Shown here piece by piece: positions 31,503 through 40,971 of a DNA stretch of 64,000 bases. This DNA is from Myxococcota bacterium (lineage in GTDB: Bacteria > Myxococcota > JAJVIH01). The stretch covers positions 1 to 64,000 of the forward strand of contig JAJVIH010000031.1 in assembly GCA_022072125.1 (NCBI GenBank). Direction: 5' to 3'. The notes under the pieces are model-generated. The model was not told where the DNA came from, ran no database searches, and was given only the letters and a program-made list of their open reading frames with translations. Both the position numbers and the translations under genes were made by a program. Every line of letters starts with the position of its first letter. Positions within the stretch are counted from its first letter, which is position 1.

Positions 31503-32897
31503 TCACTCCTCTTCCAGCGGCAGGGTCAGGTAATACACCCGCGCCCCCCGCCGCAGCAGAACCGGCGCCGCGTTCTGGCTGTTGAGACGCATCATGGCGG
31601 CGAGAAAATCATCCGGACTGCGCAACTCCCGGCCCCCCAGCTTGAGCAGCACGTCTCCCGCCTTCATGCCGATGCGCGCCGCCGCCGAACCGGGACGCAC
31701 GCGGGAAATCCGCGCCCCCGGCGGGCCGCCTTCCACCGCCCCATACTCGGCCGCCGCGATGCCCAGCCGCCGCCACGCCAGTTGCACGGCGAGGGTGGGG
31801 GGGAACTCAGCCACCTTCAGGTTGGCGGCGAAGGTCCGCCCTGTCCGCCACACCTGCAGGCGCAGTGTTTGGCCCACGGTAAAGCCTGCTTCCAGATCGC
31901 GGTATTCGTCGGTGGATTTGAGCTTGCGGCCATCCACGCTGATGACGATATCGCCAGGACGCACCCCGGCTTCCGCCGCCGGGCTGCCCTCGTACGCCTT
32001 GCGGACCAGCAGGCCGGTGTCGCTGAACTCCAGTTGGCGTTTGTCCCAGCGGCTCAGATCGTCCAGCGCCAGCCCGGTATAATGGGGACGAACCTCGCCA
32101 AAGCGGATCAGATCGGCCATCACCCGGCGCGCCCGATCCACCGGGATGGCGAAGCCGATGCCCTGGCCGTCGCGGATGATCGCCGTGTTGATCCCAATCA
32201 ACTCGCCATGGATGTTGAGCAGGGCCCCGCCCGAATTGCCGGGGTTGATGGAGGCGTCCGTCTGGATCAGATCCGCGTAGGAGCGGCCCTCGTGTTTCAG
32301 CGAACGGTTGGTCGCCGACACCACCCCGGTGGTGACGGTGGATTCCAGCCCGAACGGATTGCCGATGGCGATGACGGTTTCTCCCGGCATCAGGCCGGAG
32401 GATTTGCCCAGCGCGGCGGCGGGCAACGGGGTGTTGGTGCGCGCGCGCAGCACGGCGAGGTCCAGGCCGGTGTCGGCGCCGATGACGTCGCAATCGTATT
32501 CGCGGTCGTCAATCAGGCGGATGCGGATGCGGTTGGCGCGGGCGATCACATGTTCGTTGGTCAGGATCACGCCGCTGGGGTGGACGATCACCCCGGAGCC
32601 CAGGCTGGCCCCCCTTCCGCCGCGCCCGCCCCGGTTGAACCAGTCGAAATCGCCCGATCCGCCGCGGAAAAACGGATTGGCCTCGTCCTCTCCGCTTTCG
32701 GTGTTGATATTGACGATGGCGGGGGCGGCCTTTTCCACGGCGATCACCACGGGGGTGCGCCGCAAATTCGATGGCGGAGCGTCATCCTGCGCGTGGGCGG
32801 AAGGCGCCGCGATCCACGCCGCGATCCACGCCGCCGCCAGAGGGGCCATGGTCCTCCAGCCGATCAATCCCCGGGGTGGTGCAATCATCCCCAGCAC
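31503..32897 (-). CDS. HtrA/Deg-type trypsin-like serine protease with two PDZ domains
   Basis: GVILTNEHVIARA (His), GLDLAVLRA (Asp), DASINPGNSGGALLN (Ser); two GxRPGDIVISVDGRK / MKAGDVLLKLGGREL PDZ segments. Confidence 0.95.
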   Translation of the reverse strand: MLGMIAPPRGLIGWRTMAPLAAAWIAAWIAAPSAHAQDDAPPSNLRRTPVVIAVEKAAPAIVNINTESGEDEANPFFRGGSGDFDWFNRGGRGGRGASLGSGVIVHPSGVILTNEHVIARANRIRIRLIDDREYDCDVIGADTGLDLAVLRARTNTPLPAAALGKSSGLMPGETVIAIGNPFGLESTVTTGVVSATNRSLKHEGRSYADLIQTDASINPGNSGGALLNIHGELIGINTAIIRDGQGIGFAIPVDRARRVMADLIRFGEVRPHYTGLALDDLSRWDKRQLEFSDTGLLVRKAYEGSPAAEAGVRPGDIVISVDGRKLKSTDEYRDLEAGFTVGQTLRLQVWRTGRTFAANLKVAEFPPTLAVQLAWRRLGIAAAEYGAVEGGPPGARISRVRPGSAAARIGMKAGDVLLKLGGRELRSPDDFLAAMMRLNSQNAAPVLLRRGARVYYLTLPLEEE

Positions 32898-33211
32898 TCT
32901 ACCCGACGTGAACGGCGGAGTGAAAGTGGAAATGCGGGCGTTCTTCCAGTGGAGGTCATGATTTCAATATACGCCATATGGCGCGCGTGGAAACGGCGGA
33001 CCGCGCCGCCGCCGGGAACTCCGCCCGCGCCGCCATCTCCCGCTACATGGGCGAAGGACAGGGAGAACCAGCGGAGATCGGCCGCGGGTGCCTGTTCCGC
33101 GCGGCGCGGCTCCAGCTTGCGCCGTTGCGGCTTGTCGCAAGCCGGCTCCTGGCGCATGATGCGGCGTGAGGCCGCCGCCCGCCGGCGCGTCAACCCCCAC
33201 GAGACAGACCC

Positions 33212-34168
33212 ATGACTGAATCGCGCGCCCTGTATCCTGACATTTCACCTTATCACGCCGGCATGTTGGATGTGGGTGACGGCCACAGCATCTATTACGA
33301 GGAATGCGGCGACCCTCATGGAATCCCCGTGGTGTTCATTCACGGCGGTCCCGGGGGCGGGACCAGCGAAAAAGACCGGCGCTATTTTGATCCCGCCCGC
33401 TACCGCGCCATCCTGTTTCACCAGCGCGGTTGCGGAAAAAGCACGCCCTTCGCATCGCTGGAAAACAACACCACCTGGAAACTGGTGGAGGACATTGAAA
33501 AACTCCGCGGCCTGCTTGGCGTGGAGCGTTGGGTGGTGTTTGGCGGTTCGTGGGGCAGCACGCTTTCGCTGACCTACGCCATCCAGCATCCGGAGCGCGT
33601 GCGCGCCCTGGTGCTGCGCGGGATTTTCCTGTTGCGGCGCAAGGAAATCGAATGGTTTTACCAGGAGGGAGCAAGCTGGATTTTTCCCGATTTCTGGGAG
33701 GAATACCTCAAGCCCATCCCGCCGGAAGAGCGCGGCGATTTGATCTCCGCCTATCACCGCCGCCTGACCAGCGATGACCCCGCCATCCGGCTGGAAGCCG
33801 CGCGCGCCTGGAGCATCTGGGAAGGAGCGACCAGTTGCCTGTATGTGAATCCGGAGCTGATCTCCAGCTTCGGTCAGGATGACTTCGCCACCGCCTTCGC
33901 CCGCATCGAAAGCCATTATTTCGTGAACCGGGGCTTCTTCGGCGAGGATGACTGGCTGTTGAGGAATGTGGGGCGCATCCGCAATATCCCCGGCGTGATC
34001 GTGCAGGGGCGCTACGATGTTGTTTGTCCCATGACCAGCGCGTGGGACCTGCACAAGGCCTGGCCCGAATCGAAGCTGATCGTGGTTCCCAACGCCGGGC
34101 ATTCCTCCAAGGAGCCGGGCATTATTCACCACCTGGTGATCGCTTGCGACGAATTCGCCGCGCGGTAG
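33212..34168 (+). CDS. pip: prolyl aminopeptidase (proline iminopeptidase)
   Basis: YYEECGDPHGIPVVFIHGGPGGG, QRGCGKSTPFA, VFGGSWGSTLSLTYAIQHPERV, GRYDVVCPMTSAWDLHKAWPES. Confidence 0.97.
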   Translation: MTESRALYPDISPYHAGMLDVGDGHSIYYEECGDPHGIPVVFIHGGPGGGTSEKDRRYFDPARYRAILFHQRGCGKSTPFASLENNTTWKLVEDIEKLRGLLGVERWVVFGGSWGSTLSLTYAIQHPERVRALVLRGIFLLRRKEIEWFYQEGASWIFPDFWEEYLKPIPPEERGDLISAYHRRLTSDDPAIRLEAARAWSIWEGATSCLYVNPELISSFGQDDFATAFARIESHYFVNRGFFGEDDWLLRNVGRIRNIPGVIVQGRYDVVCPMTSAWDLHKAWPESKLIVVPNAGHSSKEPGIIHHLVIACDEFAAR

Positions 34169-34317
34169 CGTTTGCGGGTTGCCTCTCCGGACCGGAGTGG
34201 TAGATTGCCCGCCTGACGGCATCCGGATTCGTTTTGACTCCAGTCCCGGACCGCCCCCGGCGGCCTGGCGGATGCTCATTCGTCACCATCCCAACGGATT
34301 TTCAACAAGGAGCTGAC

Positions 34318-35085
34318 ATGGATATCAAGGGCAAGGTTGCAGTGGTCAGCGGCGGCGCGTCCGGATTGGGCGCGGCGGCCGTGCGCGCGTTTGTCAAGGC
34401 TGGCGGCAGCGCGGTCATCATGGATCTCAACGAGGAAGCGGGCGCCGCGCTCGCCAGGGAACTGGGCGACAAGGCGGCGTTCATCAAGACCGATGTCACC
34501 AGCCCCGAGCAGGTGACGGCGGCGCTGGATCTGGCCCAGTCGAAATTCGGCGGGTTGCATGTGGCGATCAACTGCGCGGGCGTGGGCGTCGCGGCCCGCA
34601 CCCTCAGCAAAAACGGCCCCATGGATCTGAACCTTTTCCGCAAGGTGATCGAGATCAACCTGATTGGCACCTTCAACGTCATCCGGCTGGCGGCGGATCG
34701 CATGGCGAAGAATGCGCCAGGACCTTCGGACGAGCGCGGCGTCATCATCAACACGGCCTCGGTGGCCGCATTTGATGGACAGATTGGTCAGGCGGCCTAT
34801 TCAGCCTCCAAAGGCGGCGTGGTGGGCATGACCCTCCCCATCGCCCGCGACCTGATGGGCAACGGCATCCGCGTGATGACCATCGCCCCGGGCATTTTCG
34901 ACACGCCGATGCTGGCCATGCTGCCGCAGGAAGCGCGCGACTCGCTGGCGGCGCAGGTGCCGTTCCCCAAGCGGCTGGGCAATCCGGCGGAATACGGCGC
35001 GCTGGCGATGCATATCATCGAGAACCAGATGCTCAACGCCGAGGTGATCCGCCTCGACGGCGCCATCCGCATGCAACCGAAATAA
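34318..35085 (+). CDS. SDR family oxidoreductase, 3-hydroxyacyl-CoA dehydrogenase type 2-like
   Basis: [93 protein letters not shown]. Confidence 0.93.
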   Translation: MDIKGKVAVVSGGASGLGAAAVRAFVKAGGSAVIMDLNEEAGAALARELGDKAAFIKTDVTSPEQVTAALDLAQSKFGGLHVAINCAGVGVAARTLSKNGPMDLNLFRKVIEINLIGTFNVIRLAADRMAKNAPGPSDERGVIINTASVAAFDGQIGQAAYSASKGGVVGMTLPIARDLMGNGIRVMTIAPGIFDTPMLAMLPQEARDSLAAQVPFPKRLGNPAEYGALAMHIIENQMLNAEVIRLDGAIRMQPK

Positions 35086-35112
35086 GCGCTCCGTTTCACG
35101 GGCGATTACAAT

Positions 35113-35142
35113 CCCTCCCAGCGCTTTGTGGCGCTGGGAGGG
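35113..35142. terminator. terminator-like hairpin between convergent genes
   Basis: CCCTCCCAGCGC-TTTGTG-GCGCTGGGAGGG perfect 12-bp stem; short T-run only. Confidence 0.6.
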
Positions 35143-35182
35143 ATTTCACATTCCGGCGCTCCACCAGCGCCAGCGCGCGCCG

Positions 35183-36835
35183 CTAGCGTTTGAGACCCGA
35201 TCGCCAGAGATCGGTGATGGGGGGCTTGTCCGCCCCGTTTTTGTCGAAGACACCGGAACAGGGCCAGGCGTTGAACAGGCTGAAGACATCGCTGTCGAAC
35301 AATTGGCTGTCCGCCACCCAGCGCGGCAGCGGATCATAATCGCGGGCGAATGACCATACCACGAAGGGCATCCGGCGTTTGCGGGCCTCCCGCAGCACGT
35401 GGTCCATCCAGAAGAGTTGCGAACCGGCGTTGCCGCCGGTTTCGATCCATTGCAGGCGTCCGTTCACGGGAATGCGCGCGAGCCCGCCGCAGGCGCGCGC
35501 CGACCATTCGGAAATCACGATGGGTTTGCTCCAGCCCAGGCGATCCAGTTGCGCCAGCGGGTCCACCCAGGAACCGTATTTGGCGTGGGCCAGACAACCC
35601 GATTTGCCGTCCCAGTTCTCCGGATACCATTTGAGGATGGGCGCCGGGCCCTGTGGCGGGGTCATGGTCAGGCCGTCCGGATAGAAGGACAGCGCCAGAA
35701 CATCCAGCCGTCCGCCTTCGTCCAGTTCGCCGATGGGGGCCAGGTCGAGCGGATAACATTTCGCTGGATCGGGGGTTTCCGTGACCACGCCGGGAGCGCT
35801 GTTGCAGGAGGCGAAGACGAGTTTGTAGCAGGCGTCCATGTTCCAGCCGAGCAGCGACGGATACTCCAGCGTGGCGAACAGTTTGACCTGGGGATCGCGC
35901 TGGCGCAGCCGGTCCACGAGGTAATGATAAAGCGCGACCAGGGAAGGCCAGCTTTGCGGGCAGTTTTTCCGCAGCAGGTTGGCCTCGACCATGATGGCCA
36001 GATGCGAGGGCCGCAGCCGCGCGTTCAGCCAGCCCAAAAAACGCAGGTAGGCGTCCGCCATCGCCACGGTGACCGGTTTCACGCCGCCCGTGCTGATCCT
36101 GGCGCGCGGAGTGAAATCGGGGCAGTCACCGCCCATGGGGAGGCCGGCGCCGCCGGCCTGGTAAAGGGGCTGGTAGCCGCGGCGCGCGCCGTTGAGCACC
36201 GAGACCGCCAGATAGCGGGCGGGGGCCTTGTCGAAATATTCCTGAAAACCCCGGACCCAACTCACGAGTTCCCCGGGGGCGCGCTGATCATACCACGCCA
36301 GGCAATCTTCGTTGGACGGACATTCTTCCGCGAAAACATCCCAGGGGATGGCGCGATCCCAGTGCAGCACCGCCAGGTTGGAATCCCTGCTCAGGCTCTC
36401 CAGCCAGGCGGAGAGGTCGTGTTGCGGCTCCACTTCCAGCACGCATCCCCGGCCGGTGACGCCGCAGGATTCGTTTTGCAGGTTGTGCTGGATGCGAAAC
36501 TGCGGAAAGCCCTGGCTGGGGTAGCGGAACGTTTCCGTCTTATCGCCGCCCGAAGCATCGCCGGGGGACTCGCCTATGTCCGCGCCGGGAACGGATGAAT
36601 CGCCGGCGTTGCTGTCCGCGGGCTCTCCGGCGTCAACTGGAGAAGCATCAGGCGCGGATGAATCATCCGCGGCGGCGTCTGGCGCGGAAAGGCCGCCGCC
36701 TGACGGCGCGGCGTCTTCGATCGCGCTTGTATCCGCACCGGGATTGCCGCTATGCGGATCCGCCGGACTCTGGCCGCCGCCGCAGGCCAGAAATCCGGTG
36801 CAGCACAACCACCACAGTCTGTTGGGGTTCGCCAT
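35183..36835 (-). CDS. large lipoprotein with Ala/Asp/Ser-rich linker and possible TIM-barrel glycoside-hydrolase-like domain
   Basis: Lipobox GFLACGGG, low-complexity linker, then a long ordered domain with conserved-looking segments (SFYPDGL, IVISEWSARACGG). Confidence 0.65.
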   Translation of the reverse strand: MANPNRLWWLCCTGFLACGGGQSPADPHSGNPGADTSAIEDAAPSGGGLSAPDAAADDSSAPDASPVDAGEPADSNAGDSSVPGADIGESPGDASGGDKTETFRYPSQGFPQFRIQHNLQNESCGVTGRGCVLEVEPQHDLSAWLESLSRDSNLAVLHWDRAIPWDVFAEECPSNEDCLAWYDQRAPGELVSWVRGFQEYFDKAPARYLAVSVLNGARRGYQPLYQAGGAGLPMGGDCPDFTPRARISTGGVKPVTVAMADAYLRFLGWLNARLRPSHLAIMVEANLLRKNCPQSWPSLVALYHYLVDRLRQRDPQVKLFATLEYPSLLGWNMDACYKLVFASCNSAPGVVTETPDPAKCYPLDLAPIGELDEGGRLDVLALSFYPDGLTMTPPQGPAPILKWYPENWDGKSGCLAHAKYGSWVDPLAQLDRLGWSKPIVISEWSARACGGLARIPVNGRLQWIETGGNAGSQLFWMDHVLREARKRRMPFVVWSFARDYDPLPRWVADSQLFDSDVFSLFNAWPCSGVFDKNGADKPPITDLWRSGLKR

Positions 36836-36902
36836 GGCTGCTTCCGGTTGGGGGCGCGGTCCAGACGGACTGCCGATCCGCCCGCCTCATCCGGAAGCCA
36901 GA

Positions 36903-39419
36903 TTAATCGCCGTCCGGGTCCTTGGTCCAGCGGACCTTGACGCCGTGCTGATTCGTGCGGCCCATGCGGATGATGTCGCCAAGCCCCGGATTCTGGTCTG
37001 GCAGGGAGAAATCCATCTCCATGCTTTCCCAGGACCCCGGCTCGCCCATCTGGTTTTTCTTCGGCGTGTCCCAGCCCTGCGGCATTACGGCCTTGTAGGT
37101 GCGGCCGTCGCTGGCGTCCATGAAGCCGTCGAAAATCGGCGCGGCCAGTTCGTCGTACACATTCATGGGCGGAAGGCCCAGGAAAATCTCGGCGGTGCGG
37201 AAGAAGCTCATGAAGGAGTAGTGAACGCTGGAGGTATGGCCTTTCTTTGTCCACGGGGAGATGACCAGGCCCAGGGTGCGGTGGGCGTCCACGTGGTCGG
37301 CGCCGTCCTGCGGGTCGTCTTCCGTGACGAAGATGACGGTTTCGTTCCAGTAGGGGCTGTTGCTGATGCCTTCCACGATCATGCCCAGCGCGTAATCGTT
37401 GTCGGAGACCATCCACTCGGGCGTGGGCCGTCCGGGATTGCGTCCGTAGGTGTGATCGTTGGGGATCAGGATATAGACGTATTCGGGGAAGATGCCCGCC
37501 TGCAGGTCCTTGAGGAAGATTTTCACCTTCTCCACGTCCGATCGCTCCATGCTGAAGAAGCCGTATTCGGTGCTGATGTATTTCTGCAGGCGCTGCACCT
37601 GGTTGCCAGGGCCGGTGATCTCGCCATAGGAGCGGAAGATCAGGCCATTGTCGAGCACATGGGTGATGAAGAATCCGGCTTCGGTGAACGACGCCTGCTC
37701 GACGCCGGTGAGCGGCTGGCGTCCATCATCGCGGTAATTGGGGCCCCAGGTTTTCTCCGAATAACTGTTGGAGACCATGGCGGACAGCCAGATATGCCCC
37801 TGGATGCTGATCTCCGATTCGGCGTGGAAGTTGTCGAGGTTGACGAACTGGCGCGCCAGGTTGTGCGTGTTGGGCGTGATCAGTTCGCCAAATTCGGTCA
37901 GCGACTTGTCGCCGTTGCTACCCTCCAGATCGCCGAGAATCTGATCATAGGTGCGGTTTTCCTTGACCACCAGCACCACATGTTTGATGGGCGACTTGCG
38001 ATCCCCCGCCGGCCACACCCCGCCGGTGGGGCGGCAGCCCGCCGAAAAATCACGGCGCGCGTTGTTCGAGTTCACCTTTTTGGTCAACTCCGCCAGCTTC
38101 GCCGCATCGGGAACCGGGGTCTTGCCCAGCACGCCCGCCATCATGCCGCCGACGTATTCGCTTTTGGGATTGGGCCCCGAACCCTCCCCCTTGCCCGCTA
38201 GCCAGTAGAGCGTCTTGCCATCGGCGGAGAGTTTCACATCAATCGGGTACCAGGCGGTGGGGATGCTGCCCAGCACCTTTTTCGAGGCCACATCCACCAC
38301 TTCGATGGAGTTCTTCGCCACGCTGGTGACATAGAGCGTCTTGCCATCGGGGCTTTCCGCCACCGCGTTGGGAAAGACCGACAGTTTGGGATCGTCATCC
38401 AGGGGGATATTCCCGGTGTTTTTGGCGGATTCGATATCGAGGATATCAATGCGGTCGGCGTCGGTGGAAACCACGTACAGCCGCTTGCCATCCTTCGCCG
38501 GAACGATCATCTCGGGGTTTTTGCCCACCGGAATGGGATCCGCCGCCGCCTTGCCGGTGGCCAGGTCCACCACGCTGACCGTTCCCGGCGTGCGCGGTCG
38601 GCCCGCGTCCTTGACGCCCCAGCTTGAGACAAACATGCGCTTGCCATCGGCGGTGACATACAAGCTGTAAGGGTAATTGCCCCCCGCGAAGTCTTCGGAG
38701 GCGCCCGTGGCGAGATCGATCTTCCGGACCACGGTCAGGTCGTTGCGGGCCACGTACAATGATTTTTCATCCGGCGACAGCGCGAGACCCGCGGGGAATT
38801 TGTCCACGTCCCATTCGGCGTCGCGGGTCAGCTTGCCATCCGGCCCCAGTTTGACCCTGTACACTTTCGATGAAGTTCCGCCCGCCGCGTACAGGTTGTT
38901 TTTCGAGTCCAGCGCCAGCCCGGTGAACAACGCCTTGAAGGCTTCCTTGTGCGCTGATTTCATGGAAGCCGTATCCACCACTTCCAGATGATGATTGGGG
39001 CGCACATTGCCGCTGTTGGTGACAATCAGATATTTGCCGTCCGGTGTCAGCAACATCGCGGTCGGCCACACCCCCACCTTCAGGGTCTGGCCTTCGGGCG
39101 TGATGGCCCGGCCATCGGGCAGCAGCACGCGGCCATCGGCGGTTTTGCCCGGCGGAAGGGTGCTTTCATCGCCTGGTTTGGGCGCGGGACAATCGGGAAG
39201 CGCCGTTCCGCCATCGCCGGCGCCGCCATCCGCGCCGGTTCCCGCGTCCGGTTGCGCGGCGGCGTCTTCCCCTCCGGAGCCGCCGCCATTTCCGCCGTTC
39301 CCCCCCCCGGAATTATTGCCGCCGCCGGGGTTATTGGGATCGGCCTTGTTGTCTTCGGAGCAGGCCGCGATGGACAGGGCCAAAGCGGTGGCCAGGAAAG
39401 CGGAAAGGAAGCGGGACAT
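36903..39419 (-). CDS. lipoprotein with YVTN-type beta-propeller and phosphoesterase (PF04185-like) domain
   Basis: Lipobox SIAACSED; repeats such as VDTASMKSAHKEAFKALFTGLALDSKNNLYAAGG and SPDGKTLYVTSVAKNSIEVVDVASKKVLG; HVVLVVKENRTYDQILGDLEGSNGD phosphoesterase start; TEDDPQDGADHVDAHRT. Confidence 0.9.
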   Translation of the reverse strand: MSRFLSAFLATALALSIAACSEDNKADPNNPGGGNNSGGGNGGNGGGSGGEDAAAQPDAGTGADGGAGDGGTALPDCPAPKPGDESTLPPGKTADGRVLLPDGRAITPEGQTLKVGVWPTAMLLTPDGKYLIVTNSGNVRPNHHLEVVDTASMKSAHKEAFKALFTGLALDSKNNLYAAGGTSSKVYRVKLGPDGKLTRDAEWDVDKFPAGLALSPDEKSLYVARNDLTVVRKIDLATGASEDFAGGNYPYSLYVTADGKRMFVSSWGVKDAGRPRTPGTVSVVDLATGKAAADPIPVGKNPEMIVPAKDGKRLYVVSTDADRIDILDIESAKNTGNIPLDDDPKLSVFPNAVAESPDGKTLYVTSVAKNSIEVVDVASKKVLGSIPTAWYPIDVKLSADGKTLYWLAGKGEGSGPNPKSEYVGGMMAGVLGKTPVPDAAKLAELTKKVNSNNARRDFSAGCRPTGGVWPAGDRKSPIKHVVLVVKENRTYDQILGDLEGSNGDKSLTEFGELITPNTHNLARQFVNLDNFHAESEISIQGHIWLSAMVSNSYSEKTWGPNYRDDGRQPLTGVEQASFTEAGFFITHVLDNGLIFRSYGEITGPGNQVQRLQKYISTEYGFFSMERSDVEKVKIFLKDLQAGIFPEYVYILIPNDHTYGRNPGRPTPEWMVSDNDYALGMIVEGISNSPYWNETVIFVTEDDPQDGADHVDAHRTLGLVISPWTKKGHTSSVHYSFMSFFRTAEIFLGLPPMNVYDELAAPIFDGFMDASDGRTYKAVMPQGWDTPKKNQMGEPGSWESMEMDFSLPDQNPGLGDIIRMGRTNQHGVKVRWTKDPDGD

Positions 39420-39522
39420 CGGTTTGTCTCCGGAAAAGCGGCAGGTCGTGATGGACTTCACAAGGCTACCATAGCCCCCGCATGTGACAAAACCATGACG
39501 GCGGCGGGGAGAAAATGCCGCC

Positions 39523-40110
39523 TCAGCCCATGCCCCGGCGGGAATTGATGGCCTGGGCCAGCGTCGCCTTGTCGGCGTATTCAATCCCCATGCCCACGGC
39601 GACGCCGGTGGCGGGCCGCGTCACCTTCACTCCCGCCGGAGATATCAGCCGCTGGAGGTACAACGCGGTCGCATCGCCTTCCACGGTCGGGTTCAGCGCC
39701 AGGATCACCTCGCTGACTCCATCCAGCCGCGCCAGCAGTTCGCGGATCGGCAAACGGTCCGGGCCCACGCCTTCCAGCGGATTGATGACCCCGTGCAGCA
39801 CATGATAGCGGCCCCGGTATTCAGCGGTGCGCTCAATCGCCAGCACATCCTGAGGATTCTGGACCACGCAGATCAGACCGCCGTCCCGCCGCGGATCCGA
39901 GCAGTAGGCGCACAATTCCCCCTGGGAAGGAAAGCCGCACTGGCGGCACAGGCTCATTTCATCGGCCAGCCGCGCCAGCGCATGGGCGATCTCGCGCGCC
40001 GCGCCAGTGCGGTCCGCCAGCAGGAAAAACACAAACCGCTGGGCGGTCTTTTCCCCCACGCCGGGCAGGCGGGCGAGCGCGGCAGTCAGTTGCTGGATGG
40101 GGTCCGCCAC
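39523..40110 (-). CDS. recR: recombination protein RecR
   Basis: LTAALARLPGVGEKTAQRFVFFLL, C4 zinc finger CRQCGFPSQGELCAYCSD, Toprim YHVLHGVINPLEGVGPDRLPI. Confidence 0.98.
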   Translation of the reverse strand: MADPIQQLTAALARLPGVGEKTAQRFVFFLLADRTGAAREIAHALARLADEMSLCRQCGFPSQGELCAYCSDPRRDGGLICVVQNPQDVLAIERTAEYRGRYHVLHGVINPLEGVGPDRLPIRELLARLDGVSEVILALNPTVEGDATALYLQRLISPAGVKVTRPATGVAVGMGIEYADKATLAQAINSRRGMG

Positions 40111-40212
40111 GGTTCTGATCCTTGGGTGTCCGGTTGTTGCTTTCGGGCTCCCGCGATCCGCCGCCGTCCGCGAAAGGCGCCAGCGGGAGGGAGAGCGCCG
40201 CTTCCACGGCGA

Positions 40213-40545
40213 TCAGAAATTCATCAGCCCCGGGAGGACCATGCCGCCGGCGATGCGCTGCATCTCCTGCTGCATGGTCTCGCGGGCGTTGCGGATGGCC
40301 TGGTTGACCGCCGCCGCGCACAGGTCCTCCAGCATGGCGGGCTCCGCCGGATCAATCGCCTGCGGATCAATCGTCACGCCCAGAACCTCGAATTTGCCGT
40401 TGACCGCCGCCTTGACCATGCCGCCGCCCGCGCTGCCTTCAAACCGCCGGTTGGCCATCTGCTCCTGAAATTCGCGGATGCGCTGGGTCATGCCCTGCGC
40501 CTGCTGGAGCAGGCCGTTGAGATCAAATTTTGCGGGATCGATCAT
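40213..40545 (-). CDS. YbaB/EbfC family nucleoid-associated protein
   Basis: NGLLQQAQGMTQRIREFQEQMANRRFEGSAGGGMVKAAVNGKFEVLGVTIDPQAID; sits between dnaX and recR. Confidence 0.95.
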   Translation of the reverse strand: MIDPAKFDLNGLLQQAQGMTQRIREFQEQMANRRFEGSAGGGMVKAAVNGKFEVLGVTIDPQAIDPAEPAMLEDLCAAAVNQAIRNARETMQQEMQRIAGGMVLPGLMNF

Positions 40546-40971
40546 GGGGAACCTCTACTTTCACATTCTGTTCGCCGAACAGTTCCATGGCTGCCCGGGT
40601 GATCGGATCGGCCAGTGTTTCCCGGCGCAGGCGTTCTTCCTCCATCCGGCGTTCTTCCTGCTGGCGTTCGGCCAGACTGGTCTCGCCTCCCGCGGCTCCG
40701 GTTTCGCCGCAGCGGATGAACAACCGGGGCGCCGGCTCGAAATACTCCGCCAAGGCGGCGTTGATCCGCTCCTTGCCATTCTCCAGCGGCGCCGCATACT
40801 CCGGCGAGGTTACACATTCCAGCGTTTCGGCGTCCAGACGCGCCAGGCGGACAAAATGCAGCAGGTTGCCCAGCATCGGCTGTTCCTGCTGAAGGGCGCG
40901 CACGAAATCCTCGAACCGGCCCGGGGAAGGCGCCACGCGCGGGCGCGGCGGGGGAGGCGTCAGGCCGGGGC
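40523..40971 (-). CDS. dnaX: -1 frame continuation of dnaX (tau-like C-terminal extension)
   Basis: After the A9 run the -1 frame is open without stop: SPGLTPPPPRPRVAPSPGRFEDFVRALQQEQPMLG…LADPITRAAMELFGEQNVKVEVPHDRSRKI*; ends overlapping ybaB. Confidence 0.75.
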
